Assembly (NCBI RefSeq): GCF_937616625.2
Contig: NC_065571.1
Coordinates: 19,033,701-19,097,700 of the forward strand
From: Mercurialis annua
Taxonomy: Eukaryota > Streptophyta > Magnoliopsida > Malpighiales > Euphorbiaceae
Direction: 5' to 3'
Length of the DNA: 64,000 bases
The position numbers were made by a program, and so were the translations under genes. The notes beneath the pieces were generated by a model. It was not told where the DNA came from and searched no databases. It was given only the letters and a program-made list of their open reading frames with translations. Positions 7,583-21,200 of this stretch are shown here, in pieces. How positions within the stretch are numbered: position 1 is the first letter of the stretch; each line of letters begins with the position of its first letter.

Positions 7583-10500
7583 CAGATGTTTAAAAAGTGA
7601 ATTTTAAACAAATGATTTTGAAAATGCGTACGCAAGTGATTGAAATGTTTTGAAGAGATTTGTTTTTATTGTAAGTATACCAGGACTAGGACTCTGTAAC
7701 TGAAGTAAATACTCGAGATCAAGTCGTAAGCGATTCTCGAGAGGGCAACAAAAGTGTATAAGAATGGAAGTTGGAGAACATGATTGGGACTACGAAGTAC
7801 AGAGCTAGTTGTAGTTAAGTGAACTACAACTTATGTAGGATAAAGATGTACATCCGAGCTACGACGAGCTACGGATGAGAACATCTTTCGATGGAATGTC
7901 CAGGGCATAGTACACTGAGGCACTAGAAGCGTGAGAAGAAAGGATAGAATCTACTTATCAAGCTGAGATTAAAGTGTTAGGAATATACGATTCCTCACTA
8001 GCAATCAGTACAACTTGAGTTAAGGAAAACCCAAGGTAAGTATAAGGTACGCGATTCGAGGTATAGTAGACGAAGAAAGAATATGGATGAGATGAGTTTC
8101 AGATGATGTTCGAAAGTTGACAGGGTTTAGGAAAAACCCTGATATCGTTTAATTAAACTATTAGATCGGTTTCGTTATGGAATATGGTATTCCTAAGATG
8201 AGTACCAAGAGGTTAACCGTTTCGGTCGTCGAACAGATAACCAGAGGACGATTGTTTTTGAAGGTGACGGTGAGAAACTTGCGTAAACTTTGGCAATAAG
8301 CCAAAAGTTGAGATCCAAAAATACGATGGATATAGTTTAATTAACTTAGGACTATCAATGTAAGCTCTATATATATGTATATGAAAGTGAAAAATGTTGT
8401 GAAACATCGATTTCAAACATTTGAAAGAAATCCTGAAAACCGGCCCTAATGACTATAAAGTCTAGGCTGGCTGGTGCTGAATGTACATGTAGGATACATG
8501 TATTTGATAGTCAAGCCAGAAAAGTGTAAAGTATGGCCTACCAGAAGTTGAAAATAAGGAATAAATATTTTATTTTAATATGAAACGTTTTGAAAATGGA
8601 GCGAGAAATCGATAGTCAGTTAATTAAAGATAGCATCGGCTATAGAGCTTATAAAGGTAGCAATCATACAAGAAGAGTAAGTCACCTCGAGAATAAGAGG
8701 TGCAACGACATCGAAGTTTATGATTGGAAACATCGATACCAAGGAATGTGATCGATGTAAATGATGGGCATGATGATGTGAACTCGCAGTACGCAAACAC
8801 ATAAACCCTAAGAGGAACATAAGTATAGATCGATAACGCTTAGGAAAGTGAACGACAAAGATAGTCGATGAGGCTAGTAAGCCATATATACATCCTTTAA
8901 TGTAATGAAATAGAAGGGAGAGACTCAACAAAGAAGTTGAGCTACTACACGAAGATGTTGTTGTAAAGGTCGAAATGACAACTGATTAGGAAGGATACCT
9001 AAAAGAAGTAAAAGCTTGAAGTAAGATGCCTATAGAAAGGCATTCAAGCATAAGGAAGTATAAGAGCTAAAGATGGACAAAGGATGCAGAAAGATCGACT
9101 AAGATGGTCGACATAAAGGGGGGTTTAACAACCAAGAAAAAGAATAATACTCAATAAAGATAGTCGAGGAAGGAAACGAGAATCTTACTTGGAAAGTAAC
9201 CAAAAAAGTCAACTTATGTGTAGTCATAGGACACATAGAAATGAGAAAGATAGAGTTGGCACGAGTATAAGTCAAACTTAATAATGAATAGGATGTCAAT
9301 AAGGATGTGATAGATGGATGTACGCATGACTAAGAGTGCAATCCGTCAGCAAGATTGGCAGGAACAACCTTTGACTTTACATAAAGAATAAGGTCGGAAG
9401 ATATTGGAATAAAAAGTATGGAACAATCGAGAAACGTAATGAGAAAAGGATAAGGACATCATTGGACAATAGTAAAGGATACTACAAGTCCAATGCAAAA
9501 CAGAAGAAATTAAACGATTAAAGACTAAGGTATATCGGGGAACAAAACTCGATACAGATCGAGCAATGCCAAGTAGGCATTCAACTTCATGAGATCCACG
9601 AAGCCATGAAGTATATGGTGAGTAGTCAAGGAAAAGACACATCTAACTACCCTAAGATAATGGTAAGGCTATTGGGTAAAGAGTGTATAGATCTTAACTA
9701 TGAAGACAACAGATAAGAAATGAATGATCAAAGAGTCGCAGTGGAAGCGAAAAAGAAAAAAGACAATCACATATATGATTGAATACGAGAAAGAAAAAAA
9801 ACAACGTCAAGGAAAATAACGTCGGATATCGATGCATTCAAAAGTCTGTAGAAAGCAAAGGATTAAAGGACATGAGACAAGGAAAGACTCAAATTAAGGA
9901 TAAGAAACATGTGTTAAGTAAATAACACATCATTACAAGAAAGGTCTAAGGCAGAATGAGCCACGATATAAGGTGAAGCATTAACCTTTACTCGATAAGA
10001 AGGGATAAGTACAAATGAGTACTTAAAGGTATTAAGAAGATGTCGAAAGAAGTTCGACTCTAAACGAAAGTCGTAGACAAAATGACAAGGTATGAGAATA
10101 CGGAAAGCAATTCAAATATGGATTGTCTGGATGCTTAGTTCATAGACTCAAACAACAGTCTATGCAAGCAGCTAAAGATAGCCCTAGAAAGCGACTTCTG
10201 GTCGATTTTTAATACCTACGGGTATGAATTTCAACTCGAAGTTCAAATGGAAGTGATAAAGGTATTGTGTAATATGCGAATACCAATTTTGTGTAGTGCA
10301 CGACACTTTTGAATAAGCACTTTGGACAGCTAAAGTGAGCTAGAAAGACAACTTTTGGACTAAGTTTAAGAAAAACTTGAAAGGTATAAGTTGAGTTTAT
10401 GCCTAAACTTAACCGGCATAAATCAAAGCCGATATCAAGGGTGATATGACCCTTATTGAGTTAAGGAGCGAATGATAAGTAAAGATAGGCCATTACGAAC

Positions 10501-11190
10501 GATAAGGAAGCGAAAGGATACAAGCCTATTAAGGCTAAAAGTTAGTAGACAACGGGATTAAAATCCCAACGCGACAACTGATGTTGTACTATCATTACGA
10601 GAACCGTATACGGACCTGTTAAGCGCGAACTAGGAAAGTCCACAAAGAGATTGGTCATCTCTTTTACAATAAACGTTGGGCATCTATGTATAAGTATCAT
10701 ACGAAGAAACGTATGAAAGACGAACAATCTAGAAAGATGTTAGCAACTTCCATAAGGAAAAACGATAAACGGAATAACAAAGACAGTTATCCAAGATCAC
10801 AAACAATAAAAGATAAGAGATAGACATAGGAAAGGTGTAGTCCAACTTGGATATTAAGAAGGATAACGTTACCTAAGGTATGGACTACCATACCAGGTAG
10901 TGAAAGGTGTGAGTTGACGTCGAAATTGGAATTAAACTTCTCTTCTGTGATTCAACCACAGACAGTAGAAGTAAACAAGGATTGATATACGGAGAAGTAC
11001 TACGAAAATATCGTCGATATAAGGACGCGAAACCTACGAACCAAAAAGGTTCTGACGATAAGGGTCCTTTAGAAGAACCACCCTGGCAAGAAGGGTGTAA
11101 GTGAAAAGTGGAAGTAAGTGTGCGACAAGGGTAATGCTTATTTTTGTTTAGGCAAGTGGCAAAGGTTTGAATTAGAGGTCGAATTGATTA

Positions 11191-11204
11191 TAAGGTGGGG
11201 CAAA
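11191..11204 (+). promoter_or_regulatory. Element A polypurine tract
   Basis: TAAGGTGGGGCAAA directly precedes the 3' LTR start TGTAATAACCCC. Confidence 0.75.
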
Positions 11205-12824
11205 TGTAATAACCCCAAAATTGTGAAATAAGAAAATCATATCACGAGTCCTAAAATTTTGTAAATTTGGACCAAGTAGGTCGGGAATGGACACCGATAT
11301 AAGTAATTAAAAAAATATAGACTTTAAAATAATAATGGTCGAAAGAAAAGATTATTATTATTTTGATAAATAAGAATGTATCGGAAAAGGAATTTTGAAA
11401 GTTAAGTACGACAATTAATTAGAAATTTGAGTTTAAATGAAAATTAACCGTTTTGAGCCAAAGTGGTACTTTAGCCATTTACTTGATGAAATGAGGGAAT
11501 GAATCGATCATTTCATCCATTAAGCCAAAAAAGCTCCCATCTTTTCCGTTTGGCCTCCAAAATGCTGAACCATCATCCTCCATCACCCTCACCATGATTC
11601 TTATCTAAATCCCATGGTTTTTGATGCAATCTCTTACAAATCCTAAGGAAATCAAGGTAAGGTTCCTATATTGTGATTTCTATGGTTGATATGTGAGAAT
11701 TGATGGAGTGAAAGGTTAGGGTTTAAAGTTAACTTTGGGGATTTTGATATTCATGATGCTTTAGGTAATCATAAGCTAAGATTGAAAGGTTTTGATAGAG
11801 AATTAGAGGAATTGACCTTCGTCCATGATCATCATCAAGGTAATCTTTTGAAATTCTAAAATTTAATGATAAGTTGAGCTTATGTGTTTGGCTTAGAAGT
11901 AGAAATTGTAGTCTTTAGTGTTTGATGTTGATAGCTTATAGAAGTGTTGTTATATGATTATTTTGAATGAAACCTTGGACATGGAAGGTTGGATTTGGGT
12001 TCGTCCATTCAAAAAGAAAAAAAATATGAGAACCATTGATGGTGTTATGTATTAGTTTTAAGAAGTAATAGCTTAATATTGATGGGAATTAAGTCAAGTT
12101 TGAATGTATGAGAAATTGTTGAATTGCTGGAAATATGGCTCTGCAAAACCTCCCTTTTGAGAAGGCAATATCTCGAGCTATAGAGCTCCAAATTAAGTTC
12201 CATTTGTTGGTACGAAAACTTAAGAATATTGTCTAAATATGTTTCGGTTAAGTTTCTGCAGATTCGGCCTCTAAATGTCTCGAACAAATTAGAATATTAC
12301 GGCGCGCGTAACAGTTCTAAATTGTGGACATCCCAAGTTATTAACTTAAGGGCTGGTTTCCGAAACCTTCAGGTGCTAGAATTAGTCCGAGACCAAAACA
12401 AAAGTCGATGATGACATTCTAAACTTTAAGAATGTCGATTTTGTTTAGAGGTCGAACTGTTATACGGTTAGCAAACATAGTCTACTATGGGGTCAATAAT
12501 GTGACAAGTTATGCAACTTGTTTACTCTCGAGTCTAAATGTCTATTGAGTTAGAATCTCACTCGAGATCTATTTGATAAATGTCTAGGTCCGATAAGGAG
12601 GCCTACTAGCGGACAAGGAGTTCAGGGAGCTTACGATATAATAAGCGAAGATTTTGAATAAGCAAGCAGTGAGTATATTTTACTTACTCGTATCATCGTA
12701 CTAAAAATTATATTATATACTATATAAATAGTATTTAAATGCATCGCATGAATTGTTTTGAATGAGTTGCTTTGATTGATTTTCCTTGGATTAAATTATT
12801 TGAATTGAATGGTTTTGGATTGAA

Positions 12825-12833
12825 TTATTTGTA
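12825..12833. repeat. MITE target site duplication, left
   Basis: TTATTTGTA is repeated exactly at 13143-13151. The paired LTR near 5958 holds a single copy (GAATTATTTGTATTGG). Confidence 0.9.
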
Positions 12834-13142
12834 GGGTTAATGTCATAAAAATTCACCAACTTTACACGTTTTCTCATTTTAATCACGTAGTTTAAATTTT
12901 CTCATTTTCATGCACGAACTACCACTTTTTCTCAAATTCATGCATGGTGCTGAGGTGTCACGGCTCCATTAGCGTAATTTGCATAGGTGGAGGTCATTTT
13001 ACACCAATGAATGAATGCAACCTCAACATCGTGCATGAATTTGAGAAAAAATGGTAGTTCGTGCATGAATATGAGAAAATTTAAACTACGTGATTAAAAT
13101 GAGAAAACATGTAAAGTTCGTGATTTTTTTTGACATTAACCC
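12834..13142. mobile_element. Mutator-type MITE, 309 bp
   Basis: The element starts GGGTTAATGTCA and ends with its inverse, TGACATTAACCC. The two arms stay complementary for about 120 bp each, sharing ATTTGAGAAAA and CATGCACGAACTACCA-type words, around a short centre near 12960-13020. It has no coding capacity. The exact 9-bp target duplication TTATTTGTA points to the Mutator superfamily. The paired A LTR shows the empty site, so the borders are certain to the base. Confidence 0.92.
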
Positions 13143-13815
13143 TTATTTGTATTGGCTTGAATTGATTGAATTGGTTTGTGTCGTTTGTATACGACTTATT
13201 TATATTGCTTTGTATATGCAATTTGTGGTGTGTATTTGGTTCGTATTGGATTTATGGTCTTAGAGTCGAGTCAAGTGTAGACGACAAACAAAGAACAAAC
13301 CCAACTAACTGACCATGGGGCCTCTCAGATGTGTGAAGGTGTGGAAGTTTTGTGAAGTTGTGTGGTGTGAACTCGGTGGAATTATCCCGAGATTTTTGTG
13401 TCTGATTGATTGATCCCAGACTTTGTGTCTGGTGATTAGCCCATAATCAGTGTGGAAGCTTTGTGAAGTTGTGTGTTGATTAGCCCATCACTAGACTTGC
13501 ATCAATAATCCTGAGCAAGAATCTAAATTGTCACTCTTTCACTCTTCCCATACTTTTATTAATCTCTAATGTCTCGGTATGAAATATTAGAATTTTAGGT
13601 TTTTATTATTTATTCTCATAATAAAAACCGTTATTTTATCCCTTTTTACCATCTACCTTGTCACTATCACCGAGATTTCTTTTGAACAATACTATTTTGT
13701 CTCGCACACTTACGCTTAATAAATACAAATATAATTTGTTTTGCCTCCAAGCCTTTCTAAATCTTACTTTTCAAACAAATTGTGAATTCTCAAATTTACG
13801 GTTCAAAACCTTCTT

Positions 13816-14033
13816 CATACAATTGTGCTTCAGGGTGATGACATCTCTCATCGCCAAGGAGTTGCTATTTCAATTTTATATTCATTGATATACTGATATA
13901 TCAATATATATATGATGCATGCCCTAATCGAAAATCATTTTGTGTATATATATAATATATCTAAAATTCAAGTATGCTTCTTCTATAGTTATTTTCGCAA
14001 CATGCATCTTTAAAGCATCTGAGCACAATCATA
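13816..14033 (-). repeat. Shared internal module (H)
   Basis: The ends are CATACAATTGTGC and GAGCACAATCATAC in inverted orientation. Next to the left end is AGGGTGATGACATCTCTCATC, conserved in G, F, E and (opposite strand) C. Confidence 0.6.
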
Positions 14034-14575
14034 CGTTCAAACTGTAAAACAAAACTTTAATAAGTTTCTTTCAAACTACTTCTCTGTGTCATTTCAAGGT
14101 TTTCCTAATCCTTACATTAGGCTTTATTATTCTTTATTTAACATTTATCTTTTATATTATTATTCATCGTCAGGCTTTTAGTAACAATTATTATTCATTA
14201 GTATGTGTGTTCTTGTTTAAGGATATTCTCTATTTGTACTTTATGTTTTCTAGTTTTAGTATCCTATACAAAAACACATAAACGTACTTAACTTAAACAT
14301 AAGACAGATATCTAAATGATACCTGAGGATGATTGTTGCGGCGGTAATGCCTCTCAAATCATCGGACCTTTTTCTCGTCTATCGGCGCACAAATTTTCCT
14401 TTACCTTTTCCCCCTCGCTGTGCAAAGTAAGGATTGGTCCACTCAGCTTCAGACCTACTAACTCTAAGAAATGTGTAGGTTGGCTCGTCAAGTTTGATAT
14501 AGTAGAATGGCTGCAGTGGTGTATTATTACTGACCAACCGTTGCTCAATCTATCACGCACGTGAAGCCAAAAACA

Positions 14576-14866
14576 TCACTGAAACAGATTTCTCCGCCAG
14601 CAGTTCCTCAAACTTTGGATCCAAGCTCTCACAAATCTCTCACCAACCTCTACTCCATCTCTCATCAATTCATGAACCTCTTCACTTATTCTAGTGAACT
14701 CTATAGCATAGGCTCCTACTGGTAGATCCTCTCTTATGAACATACTCAGATAATGCCTTAGCCTATTCATAGTTTGTTCCTCTTGCTCCATATTGGCATA
14801 CACATCTTCCCACCTTTGACTCGGGGAATGACTCATCCTTTTTTGAATACTGTTCAGATGATTCAC
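14576..14866 (-). pseudogene. gag: Element H gag remnant
   Basis: The 96-codon open frame contains LRHYLSMFIREDLPVGAYAIEFTRISEEVHELM and then ERFVRAW. This follows the usual plan of the Ty3/gypsy retrotransposon gag core (F-x-x-L-x-Q-x-x-M-S-V-x-x-Y-x-x-x-F-x-x-L, then E-x-x-x-R-F-x-x-G-L). It lies on the minus strand between the PBS and the shared module, the correct side for gag of this element. It is much shorter than a full gag (several hundred residues) and no zinc knuckle is visible. Family assignment is by motif pattern only. Confidence 0.6.
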
Positions 14867-15664
14867 CTCTCCTAAAAATTATTCCAGCCTGAACCCTGTA
14901 TAGGCTGATGTGGCTGTAGAATCAGACTCTGACTCCTCACTGTCATCTGAACTATCCTGATCCCCCACATAACCTTTTAGATTCTCTTATCTGATAGCAT
15001 CAATCTCAGTATCCATATCATAAATAGAAGCGGAATATCAAGCTTCTAATGGATTGGGCAAGTCAGGCATAACTGGCTGATTAGGCAAACCATGTGAATC
15101 AGGCACAACATGCGGCTGAGCTCGACTAGGCCCAGACATGCTGAATCACATGTAGCCGTATCGTTATTACCCAATATAAAAGTTATAGAAAACACAGTTT
15201 CATATAAACACAACACCTTATAAACACACATAAACAGAACACATAACAATCACATATAGTTCAGAGAAAATCGAACTATTTTCTCGAACAACCGATTCTT
15301 TTGGAATCTTTGCTTTATTCTGTATTCGAACAGAATCAACTTCCTTGAATACTGGTCAATTGATTTGACCATTCCACACTAGTTTGATAGCGCGTCTCGA
15401 ACACAGGAACATCTCATATGTTCCCCCATTAACAATGCATTTCAAACACAAGAACATCTCATATGTTCCTGATCAAAACATCAATATACACTACACAAGT
15501 ATACTGGTTGCTACTTACAGTTGAATGTATTCAACAACTGAAAACTGATCAAGACATGATTCGAACATTGCTGCAATAGTCTACTAGGAATTCTTACAAC
15601 TCCTAACACAAGTTACTTAACAGTATCAGCAACAATTCTTCAGACATTCGAGTCCTAGAACGTT

Positions 15665-15676
15665 GCTCTGATACCA
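15665..15676 (-). promoter_or_regulatory. Element H primer binding site
   Basis: GCTCTGATACCA is the exact complement of TGGTATCAGAGC and lies 4 bp from the LTR end. Confidence 0.85.
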
Positions 15677-15680
15677 CATT

Positions 15681-16440
15681 TGTCACGACCCTAATTCCAC
15701 CCTAATCCAAGTAACAACCGGCGCTAGGGAATTGGAATGGTTGTTCAAATGCCCGTAGCAAGCCTAGAACCTCTAGAAATTTTTCGCAAATATTATTAAA
15801 AGATCGCTTCTCACGTACGATCCTTTTTCAGAAAATAGCGTTAACTTTTCTCTTTTAACGTAACACAATTTCTGAAATATACATATAATCAAAATTATAG
15901 TTTTCGGAAAAACTGGTTAAATAACAGCATTCTCTCAACCCTCGTTTGCTTCTGAAAAACCTGGCATGGTGAATGCTGGAAACCAGGAACTTAAGTTTAG
16001 CTTGCCTTAACACACAAGAAACTCTGTTCCAAACCATACGCCAATGTTAATATGTTTAATAAAATAATGCTGACACCTCTGCGTTTCGCGGCGATGGTAT
16101 TAAACATATTAAAATACACAGCGGACCGGTTACACATAGCCGGCGAATATAAAACATATTGTTTTTTACCTTCCCAAAAACACACAAGGCCGACTTGGTA
16201 ACTATTTACAATATTCCGCTACGCAGCCACCCAAAAGGTATACACACGTGCACGAGATCCTATTAAAGTATTTACCTAGAGGATTAGTGGCACGACTAAT
16301 GGCATATCAAACTTATACTATTGCAGCATACTAAGAGTACAAAACTAATGTACAATACAAAAAATAAGAACTCCCCTAAATCAGGAACGTGGAAGCTCGA
16401 CTGACCTCAAAGTGCATTGCCTGAAAATGGGATCGACAAT
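15681..16440 (-). repeat. Element H 5' LTR fragment (minus strand)
   Basis: It starts TGTCACGACCC (the inverse of the GGGTCGTGACA terminus) and carries the conserved CGGCGCTAGGGAATTGGAATGG block at about 15720. Only about 0.75 kb remains. By about 16440-16460 the sequence has become forward-oriented LTR of element B, so the two elements meet without target duplications that I can see. Confidence 0.7.
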
Positions 16441-16444
16441 ATAC

Positions 16445-17780
16445 GAAAACGAGTATCGACAATATACGATCAAAGAAGCATAGTACATTCTGATATGTAC
16501 TATTAATCATAATACATACCCTATATGTGTCTGTGTTGTAGATGTATGTTCTTAGATTTTAATGTGCATGTCATGGTCCATATGGATCAAGAAAACAAAA
16601 CGTAAAGCACTGAAAGATTATTATACGTGATAAGAAAACTGTACTACGATACATTCAATAATAAAGATCCTACATACGAGGTTGAACTCGGTAGCACTAT
16701 TATGGGACTTGTATCTCATCTATTCTCGATAAAAGTCGTCAGGACTCACATGATAAGAAAATTAAACATAATATATCAAGAATCGATACGAGACAAGAAT
16801 GATATCTACAATATGAAAGACATCTTTGTATTAGACGACAATAGAAACGATGCGATCATTAGTTGAGTTCAAAAAATCTGCAATATCGGAGATTCAAAGA
16901 TATCTTTATCAATATGATAGACACAAGGTTGAACTCGATGGTATTATCTCGGGACCTGTGTCTAGAGAGTTAAACTTGGTGGAACTATCCCGGGACTCAC
17001 CTCGATTAGCTTGGATGTAATGGAACTATAACGAGACTGTACCATATGGTTGTGGTTTACTCGGTGGAACTATCTCGGGACCAAACCGTAAGGAAATTAT
17101 TACAATCGACTTATCAGAAGTGCAGCTTGACATGGATCTATTAGGACAATACGATACAAGATTAAAGATGGCCATCAAAAACTAAAGAAACTAAACGAGA
17201 AAAGAAAGACATCAAACCATAACAAGAAATGAAAGATGTCAAATAAAAATATAACATAAACATAAGGCTTATGAAAAGTATATGTTATTATTGAAATATA
17301 TATGAACTATGAGTTTGAGTAAAGAGTATTTGAAATATGATTTGAAAAGAGTATAGTCTACATAAAGCGGTTTTCAAACGTTTTCCCCTCTATGAATATT
17401 CACTTGTAATATTGTGAACTCACTCAATTTGATACTAACCCCGTGTCTCCTTCTATTTTTCAGGGATAATAAGCTATGATTTGAAGAAGCAAACTTCCAA
17501 TATTTTGATTCTCAGAAGTCATTTATACGAGACATGAAAGAAGGCTTTCTTTCCAGCAGTGTGTCGTAGACTAGAGGTAGTCAGCCATGTATTTGTATTA
17601 AGCGCTTTAACTCTGTTATTTATTTGCAAATGGGATCACATATATTTTGATATTAATTCATACATGAAACATATTTTATAAAGGAAAAAAATTTCAGTGT
17701 TTTTACGTTTGTTACAGGTTTCAGAGCTACCACTCCCATTCCCTAGTGCCTATCTCGCCTCATGAAATTGGGTCGTGACA
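16445..17780 (+). repeat. Element B 5' LTR, truncated at its start
   Basis: Its beginning matches the inverse of G's LTR around 26540-26650 (shared TAGTACATT..GATATGTACTAT and CATGTCATGGTCCAT). Forward CTCGGTGGAACTATCCCGGGAC repeats lie at about 16925-17080. It ends GGGTCGTGACA at 17780 and is followed by a degenerate PBS. The first part of the LTR is missing. Confidence 0.75.
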
Positions 17781-18284
17781 AAGTTGGTTTCAGAGTAATG
17801 GTTTAGTGTACCTAGGCCATTATTCTTTTTTGATTGGAGTACAGGAAAGAGTAAATCAATACCTAGGAACTACTGCGGATTATAGAGATTTCCAGTCATT
17901 TCTTTTAAACGGTATCATCATTTTCATCGATTTTTCAAACGTTTTACAAAGATATCCTCTCCTACATGTGCTATTAGTATTCCAGTTAGATGTGTGCATG
18001 AGCACAATCTATGTGCTGTGTTTACTCGAGTAAGCAATACGTCTACGAAGAGTTGTATACTCTCGACATGATGGATGACATATATATTTTTTTGCAGCGC
18101 GATCATTCAGGAGGGTGATATGCTCACAGGTATGTAAGCATGTCATAGTTTATACGATAAGTGAATTGTGTGTTTGTGAGAGGAAAATCTAGGAGACACC
18201 AAATTTTTTTGGATTTGGTTAACATAGATTGCTTATAGACACGACAGTGATACGAGTAGAATATATACGATGTGAGTATATGTG
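17781..18284 (+). mobile_element. Element B leader, left of the G insertion
   Basis: A degenerate PBS, TGGTTTCAGAGT (17785-17796), is followed by about 490 bp that match, in opposite orientation, the leader of element G (24690-25370), including CCTAGGAACTACTGCGGATTATAG. B and G are therefore one family. The sequence stops at ATGTG (18280-18284) and resumes after 28837. Confidence 0.78.
18280..18284. repeat. Probable target duplication of element G, left
   Basis: ATGTG here corresponds to ATTTG at 28833-28837, with one mismatch. Confidence 0.6.
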
Positions 18285-21200
18285 CCCAAATTTATGAGTC
18301 GCGACCGGCGCTAGGGAATGGGAATGGTAGCTCCGAACTCGTAGAAAGCCTAACAACCTGTGTAAATTTTTCGCAAATCAAATCATATTTTATATTTTAA
18401 AATACATGTGACCCAATTTTACAAAAACATCATAGCGAAAATGCGTTATACAAATACATAGACAAAAACATCTAGACAATTGCAGACCGCTAGAATAAAA
18501 ACCTTCTTTCACTTCTTATGCAAATGACTTCCGAGAATTAAAACTTCGGAAGCTTGACTCTCCAAATCATATTTTGATATCCCTGAAAAATAAGAGGAGC
18601 AACGTGGTTAGTATAAAACTAAATGAGTTCACCAAATTACACGCAATATCACATAAAGGGTTAAAACCGCTGAGAAACCATTTTATATATAGGAAATACT
18701 CTTTTGAAATCAAATTGCATACCTTCTTTAGTTTCCATCATAACTCTTTGTTTATTTCATAAACTTATAGTTTATACGTATTGACATCTTTGATTTCTTA
18801 TTATAGTTTTGATATTTTTCTTTTCTCATTTTGTTGCATTAGTTTCCGACCGAATTTGAAATCTTAGTTTATATCATCATGATTCTAAGTTGAGTAAAAT
18901 TATTGACAAGTCTCTTGTGACTTGATCTTTATGGTTGGATCCCGAAATAGTTAGACCGAGTTAACCACAACCATTTTGGTAGAGTCCCGAGATAATTCAA
19001 CCGAGTTAACTAGTACCATTTCTCAATCCCAAATGATCGATCGATAGGACTCCCGAGATAATTCAACCGAGTTAAATCCATAAACACGGATCCCGAGATA
19101 ATTCAACCGAGTTTAACCTCGTGTCTGTATTTGGACTCTGCACCCTGCAGGTCTTTTTAACTTAATTGTCGATTCATATAGTTCCTATTGTCGTCTAGTT
19201 GGAAAGTTTGTTCATATTGTGTCTCGATCTTTTTTTCGTTTTGATTCTCGATGTACTATTCTTACTTTTTATTTTGTATGAGTCGCGAGGACTATTATCA
19301 AGAATGGATGAGATATAGGTCCCGGGATAATTCTACCGAGTTCAACCTTGTATATCAGTTCTTATTATTGAGTGTACCATAGTAAAATTCTCATTTTACG
19401 TTTATTAGTTGATTTTGTATTTTTCATTCTGTTGTATTGATCCTTTATGGACCATGGCATGCACATTACAATCTACAAGCATACATCTATAATACACGCA
19501 CGTATGGGTATTTATTATGTTTGATAGTACATATTGAAATGTACTATATTTCCTTATTCATATTTGATCCGATACTTGTATATTATTCGATATTCAATTT
19601 ATATTATATTGCTTTACCCTTCCCCCGGTATTTAAGTATATATATTATTTCCATGTTCTTATGTTATTATCAAATAACACAATACGAAAGATAATCGTTT
19701 GCAAAGTAAATAACATACTATACTTTAAACATACATATAATATATTCAAATATAAAAATATTCATAGAGCCTTTCGTACTAGAAATACGTGGCTTTATGA
19801 ATATTTACGAGTAATTAAAGAGTACTCACCACTTGCTATCCAAATTCTTCAAATAAACACGAAGACATCTCGATCTGTTCGCCTCAAACCTTATCGATAG
19901 TCGCTTCGTCAAGTCTATGCAAATTTGATGACGCTACGAATTAATAACAAATCTAGTTACAATTACGCATCTAAAACTGGTTCAATCAATATACTTCGGT
20001 CATTAAAAACGCTTATCTAAAATAGTCCGACCCCTAAATGAAATCGACATTCTTAGATTTTAGAACGTCGCCTACAACTTTGGTTTGAGCATAAAAGGCA
20101 CCCGAAGGTGTCTAAAACAAGCTTGGAAGTTAATGCCTTGAGCTGTCCAGAACAATAGTTCAGACTGCACGCAAAACTGTTATGCCACAGATGACCATTT
20201 TAGAGTCTGATTCAGAAAAATCTTAAACTTAGAAAATTATAGTTAACATCCTAAAGTTTCCGTATCAATAAACGGAACTTAATTTGGACTTATACAGCTC
20301 GAGATATTTCCCTCGCAATATCGCTGTTTTATAGAACATCTTTTAGCGAATTGACGACTAGCTCGCATCGACTAAATGCGTAACTTATTTCGCAACGAGG
20401 CTAACCTATCGATACAACATTCTAACAAAAACACAATCCAGTTTTAGATGCGTCCTAATCATACACATTCCATGACCTAATCATGCACATTCCATGACCT
20501 AGTCAGGTACGAATTCCGTACAAGGGCTGAATTATCATTTCATTTTTTATTCAAAACTTAACAATCAAAATCAACTTTAATTCAGCCATAATTATTCATA
20601 AATCAAGCATATAACAATCAAATAATCCTCACCTCCTTGACCTAGCTTCATGGCCGAACCCTTCATAAATTTTCTAATCCAAATATTTAATTAACTACAA
20701 CATAATTCCTATGACTATAATCATCAATTTCAATTCATCAATTCATCATGATTTTGCCAAAATCCTAAGTCTAATTTCTCATTCAATTTATCATTCAAAA
20801 TCAATAATTTCTAGCCACAATATACCACAACATATAAACCCTAATTCAACCTCAATTCATCCATTATAACACTTAATTCATAGCTCATAATCATCATACA
20901 TAATCAAACAACCATTATCATCAAACTTTAACAAAAACCGAAATATTAAACCTCAAACCCTAATTGTAATTTGATTTTATTACCTCAAATTGAAGCCATA
21001 TATCTGTAGATAATCATTTTCTGCTTTTGTGGCCGCAAGAATCGCTCAATACGGACTTAAAACAAAAGAGATATGGTGTTTTGAAGATTTGTGAGAAATT
21101 TGAGAAGAGATTTACGGGATTCGTTCGCTCTTGCTGCAAAATATGTGATAAACGAATGAATATTCATTTTGAAAGGGATGATAATAAGTGGGCAAAGAAT

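Larger units (their letters stand above)
7099..11204 (+). mobile_element. Element A internal region (non-coding, LARD-like)
   Basis: This 4.1-kb region lies between a perfect PBS and a polypurine tract, yet has no open frame above about 100 codons on either strand and no recognisable gag, reverse transcriptase, RNase H or integrase motif. Its leader (about 7254-7500) matches element C's leader (about 50695-50960), including TTTTGGGATATAAGACTGCG. A shrunken copy of the shared internal module is at 7535-7582. Size and lack of pol fit a large non-autonomous retrotransposon derivative, or a copy so decayed that pol can no longer be read by eye. Confidence 0.7.
11205..13480 (+). repeat. Element A 3' LTR, truncated, carrying a MITE
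   Basis: The LTR begins TGTAATAACCCC after the polypurine tract and can be followed against A's 5' LTR to about 13480. There the match stops inside the CTCGGTGG repeat zone, so about 0.7 kb of the LTR end is missing. The break abuts minus-strand element H with no clean LTR terminus on either side. A 309-bp MITE with its target duplication interrupts it at 12834-13142. Confidence 0.82.
13485..15680 (-). mobile_element. Element H internal region (minus strand), truncated
   Basis: Read on the minus strand it starts at the PBS beside 15681 and runs left through a leader, a gag remnant (14576-14866) and the shared internal module (13816-14033). It is lost near 13485, where it meets truncated A. 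No polypurine tract or second LTR is present. The stretch 14040-14575 holds no recognisable gene. Confidence 0.65.

Noticed and set aside
8620..8931. 103-codon minus-strand frame in element A
   Set aside because: It is antisense to the element, of low-complexity hydrophobic composition and without family similarity I recognise.
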